Origin: Flavobacterium sp. LC2016-23
GTDB lineage: Bacteria; Bacteroidota; Bacteroidia; Flavobacteriales; Flavobacteriaceae
Assembly (NCBI RefSeq): GCF_009674775.1
Contig: NZ_WKKE01000012.1
Span: 62,001-126,000 of the forward strand
Length of the DNA stretch: 64,000 nucleotides
Direction: 5' to 3'
The stretch's first letter is position 1. Every line of letters begins with the position of its first letter. The position numbers and the translations under genes were made by a program. This document shows, piece after piece, positions 26,335 to 36,522 of the stretch. The notes beneath the pieces are model-generated. The model saw only the letters and a list, made by a program, of their open reading frames with translations, was not told where the DNA came from and searched no databases.

Positions 26335-26385
26335 GTGTGTAATATTTGAAAAAAAAGTATTTTTAATATCTCTAAATATTCGTTT

Positions 26386-26991
26386 ATGAAGTTGTTTATC
26401 TGTTTGGTGATGTTGTTGAATACAAGTTTTAATTACGCTTTTAAAAAACATGAATTGCCATATTCAATTGTTATTGCAAAAGCGGATTTAATTGTTGATG
26501 GAATAATTTCTAAAGTTTCAAAAGATAAATACGAATTTACAATAAAACAGTTTGTAAAAGGAAAATCACCTTTGAAAATTAAGGTTTCAATCTGGAACGA
26601 GTGGATTTGTGATCCAAGAATTAAAGAGCTAAAAACTGGCCAGAGATTAATTTTGTTTTTAGAAAAATCACCTAATGATAATTTTAGCCCAATTAATGAT
26701 AGCACTGGAGAGATATACATAGATAATGATTCTTTTATAAATATATTTCTTCCAAAAGAGTTTGTTAATCCTACAGTTTTAAAAGAAGGAATTTCGATGT
26801 TTTTACAAACTTATAAAGTTTATGGAGATTTAAATGATAGGTTTTTACAAAATATTCATATAGAGTCAAATAAGTCTGTATTTGAAATTTATAAAATGAA
26901 AGAAAGTAATAGGGTCTTTAAATTTTTAGTTGGCAATGATGTACGTTATTCTGAAGTTAAATTTAATTTAATACCACAGTTTATCAATTGA
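26386..26991 (+). CDS. Secreted protein of unknown function
   Basis: A 201-residue protein with an N-terminal signal-like helix (MKLFICLVMLLNTSFNYAF). The next 100 residues are beta-rich (DLIVDGIISKVSKDKYEFTI, GQRLILFLEKS), suggesting a small barrel that I cannot name. Codon use is more AT-rich than in the his genes before it, and the gene stands alone between the his terminator and a convergent gene. No catalytic motif was seen. Confidence 0.6.
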   Translation: MKLFICLVMLLNTSFNYAFKKHELPYSIVIAKADLIVDGIISKVSKDKYEFTIKQFVKGKSPLKIKVSIWNEWICDPRIKELKTGQRLILFLEKSPNDNFSPINDSTGEIYIDNDSFINIFLPKEFVNPTVLKEGISMFLQTYKVYGDLNDRFLQNIHIESNKSVFEIYKMKESNRVFKFLVGNDVRYSEVKFNLIPQFIN

Positions 26992-27048
26992 ATACTAAAA
27001 AACTACGTCATAACCCTTAAATTTGGTTTTTTGAATTGCTTTTCAGGA

Positions 27049-27064
27049 CTTCGACTTCGCTCAG
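27049..27064. repeat. REP-like word CTTCGACTTCGCTCAG
   Basis: Sixteen bases identical to 43000-43015 lie between two convergent genes. Here it is a single arm followed by TCGGACA, while at 42949-43022 it forms a full inverted repeat. It stands out as GC-rich in AT-rich surroundings. Confidence 0.6.
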
Positions 27065-27114
27065 TCGGACAAATAGCTACGATTACACAATTAACCAAAT
27101 AAACGCTTAAACCA

Positions 27115-27813
27115 TCATTCCACAAACTCAAAAACAGCAAACTCCTGTGGCTGATGAAATCCGAATTTTAAACTCTTATAAGGTTGTAAAGCAAGATATT
27201 CTGTTGTGTTACCGTAATCTATTCTAAAAGTATTTCCTTTCCATTTTGTTCCGATTTTGGGCTTCGAAAAATGGCCGTTTTGGATTTTTTCGAGACTCGA
27301 AAATGGAATTTTGATTTCAGTACAAAAGCCTTCCGGAGTTATTTTACTGACCGCTTCCAATCCTGAAATATCAAAAGAGGTTGAAGTTTTCCAGCCACCA
27401 CATTCGGGCGAGATACATTTTATCAGCATATCGTAATTCGTTGAGAATGCATTTACACCTATTTCAATATAATTTTGACCGTCTCCATCCGGATCAATAA
27501 AAATTTCTACTAAATCATCTGTTTTGTAGATTTCAGAATCTTTGCTCTGAGGTTTTCCAACTATTTGAGAATCTATTGAACGATAGGCGACATAAAGGTT
27601 TTCTTCATTCCATGAAAGGGAAACCACTGTATTTTGAGTTGCTTTTTCTCCGGAATTATGAATCACAAAAGGCCTTGAAAAAGAAGTTTTCCAGTCTGAT
27701 AAATCGCCGTCTATCGTTGGTTTGTCAGTTATTTTCTGAACAGGAACATTTTGTGCATATCCTGATAAAAAGTTTATCAATAAAAAAGATAGGAATGGCA
27801 ATGATAATTTCAT
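27115..27813 (-). CDS. Secreted CBM9-like carbohydrate-binding-type protein
   Basis: A 232-residue protein. ATG 27813 is chosen over 27834 because it starts a proper signal peptide (MKLSLPFLSFLLINFLSGYA). The mature part reads TIDGDLSDW near its start, then NLYVAYRSIDSQ and DDLVEIFIDPDGDGQNYIEI, the strand and calcium-site pattern of CBM9-like beta-sandwich domains found in cellulases, xylanases and stand-alone Bacteroidota proteins. No catalytic domain is attached. A role in surface glycan binding is inference. Confidence 0.7.
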   Translation of the reverse strand: MKLSLPFLSFLLINFLSGYAQNVPVQKITDKPTIDGDLSDWKTSFSRPFVIHNSGEKATQNTVVSLSWNEENLYVAYRSIDSQIVGKPQSKDSEIYKTDDLVEIFIDPDGDGQNYIEIGVNAFSTNYDMLIKCISPECGGWKTSTSFDISGLEAVSKITPEGFCTEIKIPFSSLEKIQNGHFSKPKIGTKWKGNTFRIDYGNTTEYLALQPYKSLKFGFHQPQEFAVFEFVE

Positions 27814-28022
27814 AAACAGGGGAATACTTGTCATGCTAAAATAAGAAGGAATCTACATATTTATTTCAAAATGAAAATTTAATTAATACTAAAGCATTTG
27901 ATTAGTTCTGTTATGACTAATATTCAAAACTTTAAAAATGAAGCTATCGCATTTAAATTAAAATTTATATTTTTGTAAGAAATATAATTAATAAGTGATT
28001 ATTTTTGTTGAAAATTGAAAAG

Positions 28023-28400
28023 ATGGAAGACGATAAAAATAATTTAATTACATCATTTGCAATTGATAAGGAGTATACAAATATGCTCATTATTGCAATT
28101 GATCTTGCTCGCTCTGCTATTTCACATATAATAGATTTAAATGAAAAAGAGAAAAAGAAAAACTCTTTTCCTCAAATAAAATATAAAGTAAATGATCTTT
28201 ACATTGAGTTTACAAAAAGGGAAACAATTTGTGAAAAAGTTTTAGAGAATGAATTTGAGTTTTGGTTTTATTCAGATAAAATAACTGCAAATAATTGGAT
28301 GGATGGTAAAAAAGGGATTAATTTTTCTATCATATTTGATAAAAATAATTCTCAGGGACGCATTCAGTATTATAGAGATTCTATTACATTAAATGTATAA
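28023..28400 (+). CDS. Small protein of unknown function
   Basis: About 125 residues from ATG 28023 (the frame is open to TTG 28005). The N-terminal half is helical and the C-terminal half beta-rich, with aromatic-rich EFEFWFYSD and a closing GRIQYYRDSITL. There is no signal peptide or membrane segment. A TATTTTTG box at 27968-27975 fits the -7 consensus. It is not recognised. Its AT-rich codons and isolation resemble those of the 26386 gene. Confidence 0.55.
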   Translation: MEDDKNNLITSFAIDKEYTNMLIIAIDLARSAISHIIDLNEKEKKKNSFPQIKYKVNDLYIEFTKRETICEKVLENEFEFWFYSDKITANNWMDGKKGINFSIIFDKNNSQGRIQYYRDSITLNV

Positions 28401-28555
28401 TTTAAATATACTACAATCAATTATTTAAGTTGATTAGTTTTCTTTTTTTAAATGATAAAACTTTAGAAAACTTAATTCGAATGTTTACATTTGTTGAAGC
28501 ATAAGCGGGTTGAAAGGCCTTCTTTATTTCGATTAAAAGAAAATATTTACTTCGT

Positions 28556-30211
28556 ATGAAAAAATACCTTGCCGGCGTTTTTGTCGCCTCTTTGTTTGGT
28601 TTTACGGCCAACGCACAAGGACTTTTAAATAAGTCTGAAACCGTTTTTACACATCAGGATACGTTACGCGGAAGCATTACAAAAGAAAGAGCCTGGTGGG
28701 ATTTAAAATACTATCACCTTGATGTGAAAGTAAATCCTTCCGAAAAAACAATAACGGGATCTAATACTGTTCGTTATAAAGTTTTATCTGCTAACAATAA
28801 AATGCAGATCGATTTGCAGGAACCGATGCAAATTTACAAAGTAACCCAAAACGGAAAAGAACAGAAATTTGTCAGAGAAGGAAATGCTTTTTTTATTGAA
28901 CTGACTGCTGCCCAAAAAGTAGGAGAAACCAAAGAGATTGTAATTTCTTTCGGCGGAAAACCTAAAGAAGCTGTAAAACCACCATGGGATGGAGGAATTA
29001 CCTGGAAAAAAGATAAAAACGGAAAAGATTTTATTGCATCGTCCTGCCAGGGACTTGGAGCAAGTGTCTGGTGGCCCAACAAAGATCATATGTACGATGA
29101 AGTGGAGAATATGCTGATCAGCGTCAATGTTCCCGGTGATTTGACTGATGTTTCGAATGGAAGATTAAAAAGCGTTAAAAAAGAAAAAGACGGTACTAAA
29201 ACCTTCAACTGGTATGTTTCTAATCCCATTAACAATTACGGTGTAAACATTAATATTGGTGATTACGTTAATTTTTCAGAGAAATACAAAGGAGAAAAAG
29301 GCGATTTAGATTGTAACTATTATGTATTGAGAGATAATTTAGATAAAGCGAAAGAGCAGTTCAAAGACGCTCCAAGAATGCTGAAAGCTTTCGAAAACTG
29401 GTTTGGACCTTATCCGTTTTACGAAGACAGTTATAAATTGGTTGAAGCTCCTTATTTAGGTATGGAGCACCAAAGTTGTGTGACTTACGGAAATGGGTAT
29501 AAAAATGGGTATTTAGGCCGTGATTTAAGCGGAACAGGCTGGGGACTGAAATTCGATTTTATTATTATTCACGAATCAGGACATGAATGGTTTGCGAACA
29601 ATATTACGTACAAAGACATCGCAGATATGTGGATTCACGAGAGTTTTACAAGCTATTCTGAAAGTCTTTTTGTGGAGTATTATTATGGAAAAGAAGCCGG
29701 TGCTGAATATGTTATCGGTTGCAGAAAAGGAATTCAAAATGATAAACCGGTTATTGGAAATTACGATGTCAACAATGAAGGTTCCGGCGATATGTATCCA
29801 AAAGGAGCCAACATGCTGCATTCCATTCGTCAGGTCATTAACGACGATGCCAAATGGAAGTCGATTTTAAGAGGTTTAAACAGTACTTTTTACCATCAGA
29901 CGGTTACTTCTAAGCAAATTCAGGAATACATTAATACACAATCAGGAATTAATTTCAACAGGGTTTTTGCACAGTATTTAACGACCACTCAGATTCCGGT
30001 TTTTGAATATATGTTTAAAAACGGAACTTTAGGCTATCACTGGACCAATTGTGTTGCCAATTTTGATATGCCTGTAAAAGTAAAAATCAATGGTGTTGAA
30101 ACCTGGTTAAAGCCAACAACAGAGTGGCAATCAGCAAAAACTACGAATGAAAACAGAACTTTAGAAGTGGATAAGAACTTTTATATAACGAGTTCTAATA
30201 TTGTGGAATAA
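28556..30211 (+). CDS. Secreted M1-family metallopeptidase
   Basis: A 551-residue protein with a signal peptide (KYLAGVFVASLFGFTANA). The N-terminal beta domain (about 40-230) and substrate-anchoring YLGMEHQSCVTYG precede the zinc site HESGHEWFANN with the downstream glutamate in WIHESFTSYSESL, the gluzincin arrangement of M1 aminopeptidases. It lacks the long C-terminal helical domain of PepN, as many Bacteroidota M1 paralogues do. It probably acts in the periplasm or at the surface on peptides. It is a single gene, followed by a palindromic spacer. Confidence 0.85.
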   Translation: MKKYLAGVFVASLFGFTANAQGLLNKSETVFTHQDTLRGSITKERAWWDLKYYHLDVKVNPSEKTITGSNTVRYKVLSANNKMQIDLQEPMQIYKVTQNGKEQKFVREGNAFFIELTAAQKVGETKEIVISFGGKPKEAVKPPWDGGITWKKDKNGKDFIASSCQGLGASVWWPNKDHMYDEVENMLISVNVPGDLTDVSNGRLKSVKKEKDGTKTFNWYVSNPINNYGVNINIGDYVNFSEKYKGEKGDLDCNYYVLRDNLDKAKEQFKDAPRMLKAFENWFGPYPFYEDSYKLVEAPYLGMEHQSCVTYGNGYKNGYLGRDLSGTGWGLKFDFIIIHESGHEWFANNITYKDIADMWIHESFTSYSESLFVEYYYGKEAGAEYVIGCRKGIQNDKPVIGNYDVNNEGSGDMYPKGANMLHSIRQVINDDAKWKSILRGLNSTFYHQTVTSKQIQEYINTQSGINFNRVFAQYLTTTQIPVFEYMFKNGTLGYHWTNCVANFDMPVKVKINGVETWLKPTTEWQSAKTTNENRTLEVDKNFYITSSNIVE

Positions 30212-30222
30212 ATTAAAAGGGA

Positions 30223-30280
30223 AATTCCAATTTTTTAAATCCCAAATTCCAATTCTGTTGGAGTTTGGGATTTTTTTATG
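30223..30280. repeat. AAATTCCAAATTCC-family inverted repeat / terminator
   Basis: AAATCCCAAATTCCAA pairs with TTGGAGTTTGGGATTT (one G-T pair) across TTCTG and runs into a T tract, so it can terminate the M1 peptidase gene. It shares its word with 23436, 49780 and 63261. Confidence 0.7.
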
Positions 30281-30309
30281 GATTAACGCAGATAACCTTT
30301 TTTACTAAA

Positions 30310-30425
30310 AGAATGTCATTTCGACGCAGGAGAAATCTTCGCGAGAAGCTCGACAAAGACTGGCGATTTCTGTACGGAGTATGTTAAAACGAAACCCGAC
30401 AGGTTTTTAAAACCTGTCGGGTTTG
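30310..30425. repeat. REP-like elements between convergent genes
   Basis: TGTCATTTCGACGCAGG and GAGAAATCTTCGCGAGAAG belong to a word family I recall as dispersed in Bacteroidota genomes. Then AAACCCGACAGGTTTT (30392-30407) and its exact reverse complement (30409-30424) form a near-continuous palindrome that could fold as a strong hairpin. Confidence 0.6.
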
Positions 30426-30469
30426 TTATGTTTTGGAATTTGGGACTTCAAAAATTGGAATTTCAAACC

Positions 30470-32014
30470 CTAGCGGCTATTCAATTTTGCCTTCTCCCTG
30501 ATAATATCAGCTATTTTTCGGTTTTCAATTTTACTTTCCAGCCAGGAAATAATATCCAGATACAGGAAAGCTCTTTTCTCGTAAGTGTTTTTTTCCAATT
30601 CAATAAAACGCAGGCGCATCTTAATAAATTCCTTTTTAATATCGGCCGGATATAAATTATTCAGGTTTCTTAAAAACTTGATGATTTCTTTTTGAACTTC
30701 ATGTAAGTCGTTCATTTTGATTAGAAACTTATACGTGTTTTTAAGGTGATTTTCCAGGTAATAATCCTTTCCAAGCTCATAATGCGCAATGAGGGACAAT
30801 AGTCTCGCAAAACACATTAAATCTTCGCGCATGGATAAGTTCTTGTTATTGATGATCTTATCTAAATACTGAATGCATTCCGTATACTTTTCATTTCCAA
30901 AATAAATAGAAGCAATTTTATAGAAGAACAACATTTCGTGATGTTCATCCAGATGTTCACTGTGTAATTTTATTTTGTCTAAAATCTCCGGAATCAAATA
31001 TTCACTCTCGGCAAAAGTCCCTTCCAGAATGTGTAAATTAAGTTTATTGTTATAAACGTACAGAAATGATAGCGATGCAATGTTATCGTTTACAGGAAAT
31101 TTGGGATCCTCAATGGTTTCTTCCAAAAGAGCGAGATATTTTTTGAAATTCGATTTGTATTTCAACATGTAGAGGGATTCCAGAAAGTAATGGTTCCCTT
31201 TTAGAAAAAATACCGGATTCTGAATAATCATATTCGGATTATCATAAAACAAACGAACCCATTTGTAAGCATATTTATAACTCGCTAAAAAATCCTGAAC
31301 CAGGAAGCTTCGCCAGAGATTGGCATTGTAAAACCAGTATTTCTCGCGAAAACCAAATTTACTTTCGTCTAATTTTGCAATATGTTTGTTGAAATAGTCG
31401 TCGATATATTTATACTCTTCATCACTTTTTACATAACCCGTTTTCAGCATGATTCCGTAAAGCTGAAGCGATAAATTCGATAACTTACTCGAAATAGTAT
31501 TGCGATAATTTAACTCTTTCGCCTGAATTACCAATTCGTCTGCACGGCCCTGAATACTTCTTGTAATGTATTGTGATTCGATCAGCTTTTCGAATTCCAC
31601 AATTTCATACGCCATATATTTTTCATCATTTTCAAGCGCAATGATTTTTGTTTTATCCAGAATTTTCAAACTCTGTTTGTACAATCCTTTATTATACAGA
31701 ATTACTGCAAAATCGATTTGTTCACGCAATTGGTATCGAATGTTCTGACTCGGAATATTCAATCGTATACTTACGAGAATTTGTTTGTATAAGTATGATT
31801 TTAAATTAGATAGCTGTACTTTTTTGATAATTCCGCTTTTAAGGATAAGCTTTTCATCATAGTTTTCAGACTTATCTAAAATATTAAACAATTCAATAAA
31901 TTTTGTATTTGAACTCGTCTCCAAACGACTTGCAAAAATTTTAAACTGTCTTTTCTCAGATTTTGAAAGTGATTTAATCAGAACAAATAAGAAATCTTTT
32001 TGATGGTTAGCCAT
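30470..32014 (-). CDS. Conserved-looking cytoplasmic helical protein of unknown function
   Basis: A 514-residue protein with no signal peptide or membrane helix. It is almost entirely helical by composition, with repeated Leu/Tyr/Lys-rich 30-40 residue segments that resemble TPR-like solenoid repeats without a clear consensus. The N-terminal region contains KSLSKSEKRQFKIFASRL. It is divergent from leuA with a 149-bp gap. I do not recognise the family. A protein-interaction scaffold is the only guess the shape supports. Confidence 0.6.
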   Translation of the reverse strand: MANHQKDFLFVLIKSLSKSEKRQFKIFASRLETSSNTKFIELFNILDKSENYDEKLILKSGIIKKVQLSNLKSYLYKQILVSIRLNIPSQNIRYQLREQIDFAVILYNKGLYKQSLKILDKTKIIALENDEKYMAYEIVEFEKLIESQYITRSIQGRADELVIQAKELNYRNTISSKLSNLSLQLYGIMLKTGYVKSDEEYKYIDDYFNKHIAKLDESKFGFREKYWFYNANLWRSFLVQDFLASYKYAYKWVRLFYDNPNMIIQNPVFFLKGNHYFLESLYMLKYKSNFKKYLALLEETIEDPKFPVNDNIASLSFLYVYNNKLNLHILEGTFAESEYLIPEILDKIKLHSEHLDEHHEMLFFYKIASIYFGNEKYTECIQYLDKIINNKNLSMREDLMCFARLLSLIAHYELGKDYYLENHLKNTYKFLIKMNDLHEVQKEIIKFLRNLNNLYPADIKKEFIKMRLRFIELEKNTYEKRAFLYLDIISWLESKIENRKIADIIREKAKLNSR

Positions 32015-32126
32015 TGTAAAATATAATAATGTAACTTATTGGTTTTTAGTTATTTAATAGTATATAAATTGTTTTATGAACAGTATAATTTCATTAAAAT
32101 GAATTTCATACTCAAGTAGTACAATA

Positions 32127-32134
32127 TATATTTG
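32127..32134 (+). promoter_or_regulatory. -7 promoter box upstream of leuA
   Basis: TATATTTG matches TANNTTTG and lies 29 bp before the leuA start. No leader peptide or attenuator is visible here, unlike in front of hisG and ilvD. Confidence 0.5.
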
Positions 32135-32163
32135 TTATCAAGATGTGAAATTACATTAAATAA

Positions 32164-33345
<1,182 letters not shown>

Positions 33346-33405
33346 TTTAGTAGAAGATAGAAAATAGAGAATAGAACAAAGAAAAAATAGAGATTTAAAT
33401 ACATA
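33346..33405. repeat. Word-repeat spacer between leuA and leuB
   Basis: TAGAAGATAGAAAATAGAG and AATAGAACAAAGAAAAAATA are degenerate copies of the AAAGAGTATAGAAT family seen twice in the his operon. Confidence 0.55.
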
Positions 33406-33419
33406 AAGAACGAGACGTT

Positions 33420-34538
33420 ATGAATTTGAAAATAGCAGTTTTACCGGGAGACGGAATTGGACCGGAGGTAATTTTACAAGCCAAAAAAGCATTATATGCC
33501 ATTGGTGAAGTGTACAATCATGAATTTGTTTTTGAAGAAGCCCTAATGGGGGCTGTCGCCATCGACAAAACAGGAAATCCTTTGCCGGAACAAACGCTGA
33601 ACCTCTGCTTAAACACAGATGCGGTTTTGTTTGGAGCAATCGGAGATCCTAAATATGACAATAATCCAAATGCAAAAGTTCGTCCGGAGCAGGGATTGTT
33701 GAAACTGCGTAAGGAACTGGGTTTGTTTGCAAACATTCGTCCCATAAAACCTTATAAATCATTACTGGATGCTTCTCCTTTAAAAAGAGAAATTATCGAA
33801 GGAGCTGATTTTACTATTTTCAGGGAATTAACGGGTGGTGCTTACTTTGGAGCAAAAACAGTAAATGAAGAAGGAACACATGCTTCCGATTTATGTGAAT
33901 ATTCAGAAGAAGAAATCACCAGAATTACACATTTAGCTTTTAAATCGGCACAAAACCGACGCAAAAAGCTGACAATGGTAGACAAAGCAAATGTTTTGGA
34001 AACTTCAAGATTATGGAGAAAAGTAGTTCAGAAAGTGAGTGTTAATTATCCGGATGTAGCTTTAGACTTTTTATTTGTAGATAACGCAGCCATGCAGATT
34101 ATTTTAAACCCAAAACAATTTGATGTGATTTTGACAGAGAATTTGTTTGGGGATATCCTATCAGATGAAGCGAGCGTCATTACAGGATCTATCGGTTTAC
34201 TGGCTTCGGCATCTTTGGGAGAAAAAAACGCTTTGTTTGAGCCAATTCACGGGTCTTATCCTCAGGCAAAAGGAAAAAATATTGCCAATCCAATTGCTTC
34301 CATTTTATCCGCTGCGATGTTGTTGGAACATTTCGGATTATTTAAAGAAGCAAATGTGGTTTATCAGGCTGTTGAAAAAGCGATAGAGTTTAAAGTGGTA
34401 ACAACTGACTTAAAATCAGATTCAAAATTCGGTACCAATGAAGTAGGGGAGTTTGTTTCCAATTTTATTTTCAGTAAAGATGACTTACTCTATTTCAATA
34501 ATGATAACGTTCATATCGGACAATCGACGATTGTTTAA
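33420..34538 (+). CDS. leuB: 3-isopropylmalate dehydrogenase
   Basis: A 372-residue NAD-dependent beta-decarboxylating dehydrogenase of leucine synthesis. Motifs are LPGDGIGPEV at the start, the substrate-binding RPEQGLLKLRKELGLFANIRP, RELTGGAYFG, the metal-binding DNAAMQ and NLFGDILSDEAS, and HGSYPQAKGKNIANP. leuC and leuD (isopropylmalate isomerase) are not between leuA and leuB or elsewhere in the window. The following ilv genes have their own promoter and attenuator. Confidence 0.95.
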   Translation: MNLKIAVLPGDGIGPEVILQAKKALYAIGEVYNHEFVFEEALMGAVAIDKTGNPLPEQTLNLCLNTDAVLFGAIGDPKYDNNPNAKVRPEQGLLKLRKELGLFANIRPIKPYKSLLDASPLKREIIEGADFTIFRELTGGAYFGAKTVNEEGTHASDLCEYSEEEITRITHLAFKSAQNRRKKLTMVDKANVLETSRLWRKVVQKVSVNYPDVALDFLFVDNAAMQIILNPKQFDVILTENLFGDILSDEASVITGSIGLLASASLGEKNALFEPIHGSYPQAKGKNIANPIASILSAAMLLEHFGLFKEANVVYQAVEKAIEFKVVTTDLKSDSKFGTNEVGEFVSNFIFSKDDLLYFNNDNVHIGQSTIV

Positions 34539-34620
34539 TTTTTTTATTAAAACAATGAAATAAATAACAAGAAGTATTGGAAATGTTGAGATTTTATTTT
34601 TTTAGTTCTTAAAGTTTTTA

Positions 34621-34628
34621 TACTTTTG
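34621..34628 (+). promoter_or_regulatory. -7 promoter box of the ilv operon
   Basis: TACTTTTG matches TANNTTTG and lies 16 bp before the leader-peptide start. A TTG at the standard spacing was not found. Confidence 0.5.
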
Positions 34629-34644
34629 TAACACTAAAAAATAA

Positions 34645-34722
34645 ATGATGCAAATCTCAATTATTATTACTTCTGTCGTTGTTGTCAATGTGTTTAGCAC
34701 ATCTGCATCGGGAATGGTATAA
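34645..34722 (+). CDS. ilv operon leader peptide
   Basis: A 25-codon frame starting with two ATGs. Ile occurs at positions 4 and 6-8, Val at 11-14 and 16, and Val again at 25. There are no Leu codons. A terminator follows 24 bp later and then ilvD. The layout predicts attenuation responding to charged Ile- and Val-tRNA, not to leucine, and makes ilvDBNC controllable separately from the upstream leuAB genes. A short inner hairpin (TGTG...CACA) overlaps the Val segment. Confidence 0.85.
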   Translation: MMQISIIITSVVVVNVFSTSASGMV

Positions 34723-34745
34723 ATATAATTGAAAAACTATATTAC

Positions 34746-34776
34746 AAACCTTCCAAATACTGGAAGGTTTTTTTTT
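34746..34776 (+). terminator. ilv attenuator terminator
   Basis: AAACCTTCCA (34746-34755) and TGGAAGGTTT (34761-34770) form a perfect 10-bp stem over a 5-nt loop and continue into a T tract. Confidence 0.9.
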
Positions 34777-34805
34777 GAATAAAAATTAAAATAAACAATA
34801 CAATA

Positions 34806-36479
34806 ATGGAATTAAATAAGTACAGCAAAACCATCACTCAAGATCAGACACAACCTGCGGCGCAAGCGATGTTGTACGGTATTGGTTTAACTGAAGAAGA
34901 TTTGAAAAAAGCACAAGTGGGTATTGTGAGTATGGGTTACGATGGTAACACGTGTAACATGCACCTGAATGATTTGGCAAAAGATGTTAAAAAAGGTGTT
35001 TGGGATGCAAATCTGGTCGGACTTATTTTTAATACCATTGGTGTAAGTGATGGAATTTCAAACGGTACGGAAGGAATGCGTTTTTCATTGGTTTCCCGTG
35101 ATGTAATTGCAGATTCTATTGAAACTGTAGTGGGAGCACAATGGTACGACAGTTTAATTGCCATTCCGGGTTGTGATAAAAATATGCCCGGAGCATTAAT
35201 TGCAATGGGACGCCTAAACCGCCCGTCTATAATGGTTTACGGAGGATCAATTCATTCCGGAAAATGGAAGGGTGAATCGCTGAATATTGTATCCGCTTTT
35301 GAAGCCTTAGGAAAAAAAGTAAAAAACGAAATTACTCCGGAAGATTTTAAAGGTGTCATTCAGAATGCCTGTCCCGGTGCTGGCGCCTGTGGTGGAATGT
35401 ATACGGCAAATACCATGTCGTCTGCTATTGAAGCCTTAGGAATGAGTTTGCCATACAGTTCTTCAAATCCTGCATTAAGTCAGGAAAAAAGAGACGAATG
35501 TCTGGCAGCCGGTGCTGCAATAAAAATATTATTAGAAAAAGATATCAAACCAAGGGATATCATGACGCGTAAAGCTTTCGAAAACGCCATTACAATTGTT
35601 GCCGTTTTAGGAGGTTCTACAAATGCAGTAATGCACTTAATTGCAATGGCTCATGCGGTTGATATCGAAATTACGCTGGATGATTTTCAGGCAATCAATG
35701 ATAAAACACCAGTATTGGCGGACATGAAGCCAAGTGGAAAATATATGATGGAAGATATTCATGCTGTAGGAGGTATTCCATCAGTAATGAAATATTTACT
35801 GAAAGAAGGATTAATTCACGGAGATTGTCTGACGGTAACCGGAAAAACTGTTGCAGAAAACTTAGCAAGCATTCCGGATTTACAAGATGGACAGCAGGTG
35901 ATTCATGAAATTCAAAAAGCTTTAAAACCAACCGGAAACATTCAGGTTTTATACGGAAATCTTGCTTCTGAAGGTGCGGTTGCAAAAATCAGCGGAAAAG
36001 AAGGAGAATATTTTGAAGGTCCGGCTGTTGTATTTGAAGGTGAATTTGAAGTAATTCCGGGACTTGAGGCCGGAAAAATAAAACCGGGTAATGTAGTCGT
36101 CATCAGGTATTGTGGACCAAAAGGTGGTCCGGGAATGCCTGAAATGCTAAAACCGACATCGGCCATTATTGGCGCCGGATTAGGAAGCAGCGTTGCACTG
36201 ATTACAGATGGCCGATTCTCGGGAGGTTCACATGGATTCGTGGTAGGACACGTAACACCCGAGGCTTATGATGGTGGTGGTATTGCACTGGTTAAAGATG
36301 GTGATTTGATTGCTATTGATGCCGTGAAAAACACGATCGATCTGAAAATATCTGATGAAGAATTTGCGGCTCGAAAAGCGAGTTGGGTTCAGCCTCCTTT
36401 AAAAGTTACCAAAGGAGTTTTGCTTAAATATGCCAGATCGGTTTCAAGCGCTTCCACAGGTTGCGTGACCGATAAATAG
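34806..36479 (+). CDS. ilvD: Dihydroxy-acid dehydratase
   Basis: A 557-residue iron-sulfur enzyme that dehydrates dihydroxy-isovalerate and dihydroxy-methylvalerate in valine and isoleucine synthesis. The cluster cysteines are visible in [15 protein letters not shown] and [16 protein letters not shown]. The C-terminal swivel domain has [15 protein letters not shown], and the last catalytic-site serine region is close to the end. It is the first structural gene after the Ile/Val attenuator. A gap of 43 bp separates it from ilvB. Confidence 0.96.
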   Translation: MELNKYSKTITQDQTQPAAQAMLYGIGLTEEDLKKAQVGIVSMGYDGNTCNMHLNDLAKDVKKGVWDANLVGLIFNTIGVSDGISNGTEGMRFSLVSRDVIADSIETVVGAQWYDSLIAIPGCDKNMPGALIAMGRLNRPSIMVYGGSIHSGKWKGESLNIVSAFEALGKKVKNEITPEDFKGVIQNACPGAGACGGMYTANTMSSAIEALGMSLPYSSSNPALSQEKRDECLAAGAAIKILLEKDIKPRDIMTRKAFENAITIVAVLGGSTNAVMHLIAMAHAVDIEITLDDFQAINDKTPVLADMKPSGKYMMEDIHAVGGIPSVMKYLLKEGLIHGDCLTVTGKTVAENLASIPDLQDGQQVIHEIQKALKPTGNIQVLYGNLASEGAVAKISGKEGEYFEGPAVVFEGEFEVIPGLEAGKIKPGNVVVIRYCGPKGGPGMPEMLKPTSAIIGAGLGSSVALITDGRFSGGSHGFVVGHVTPEAYDGGGIALVKDGDLIAIDAVKNTIDLKISDEEFAARKASWVQPPLKVTKGVLLKYARSVSSASTGCVTDK

Positions 36480-36522
36480 TATTCAATTACATTTCAAAAA
36501 ATTAATTTCAAAATTCAAAAAA

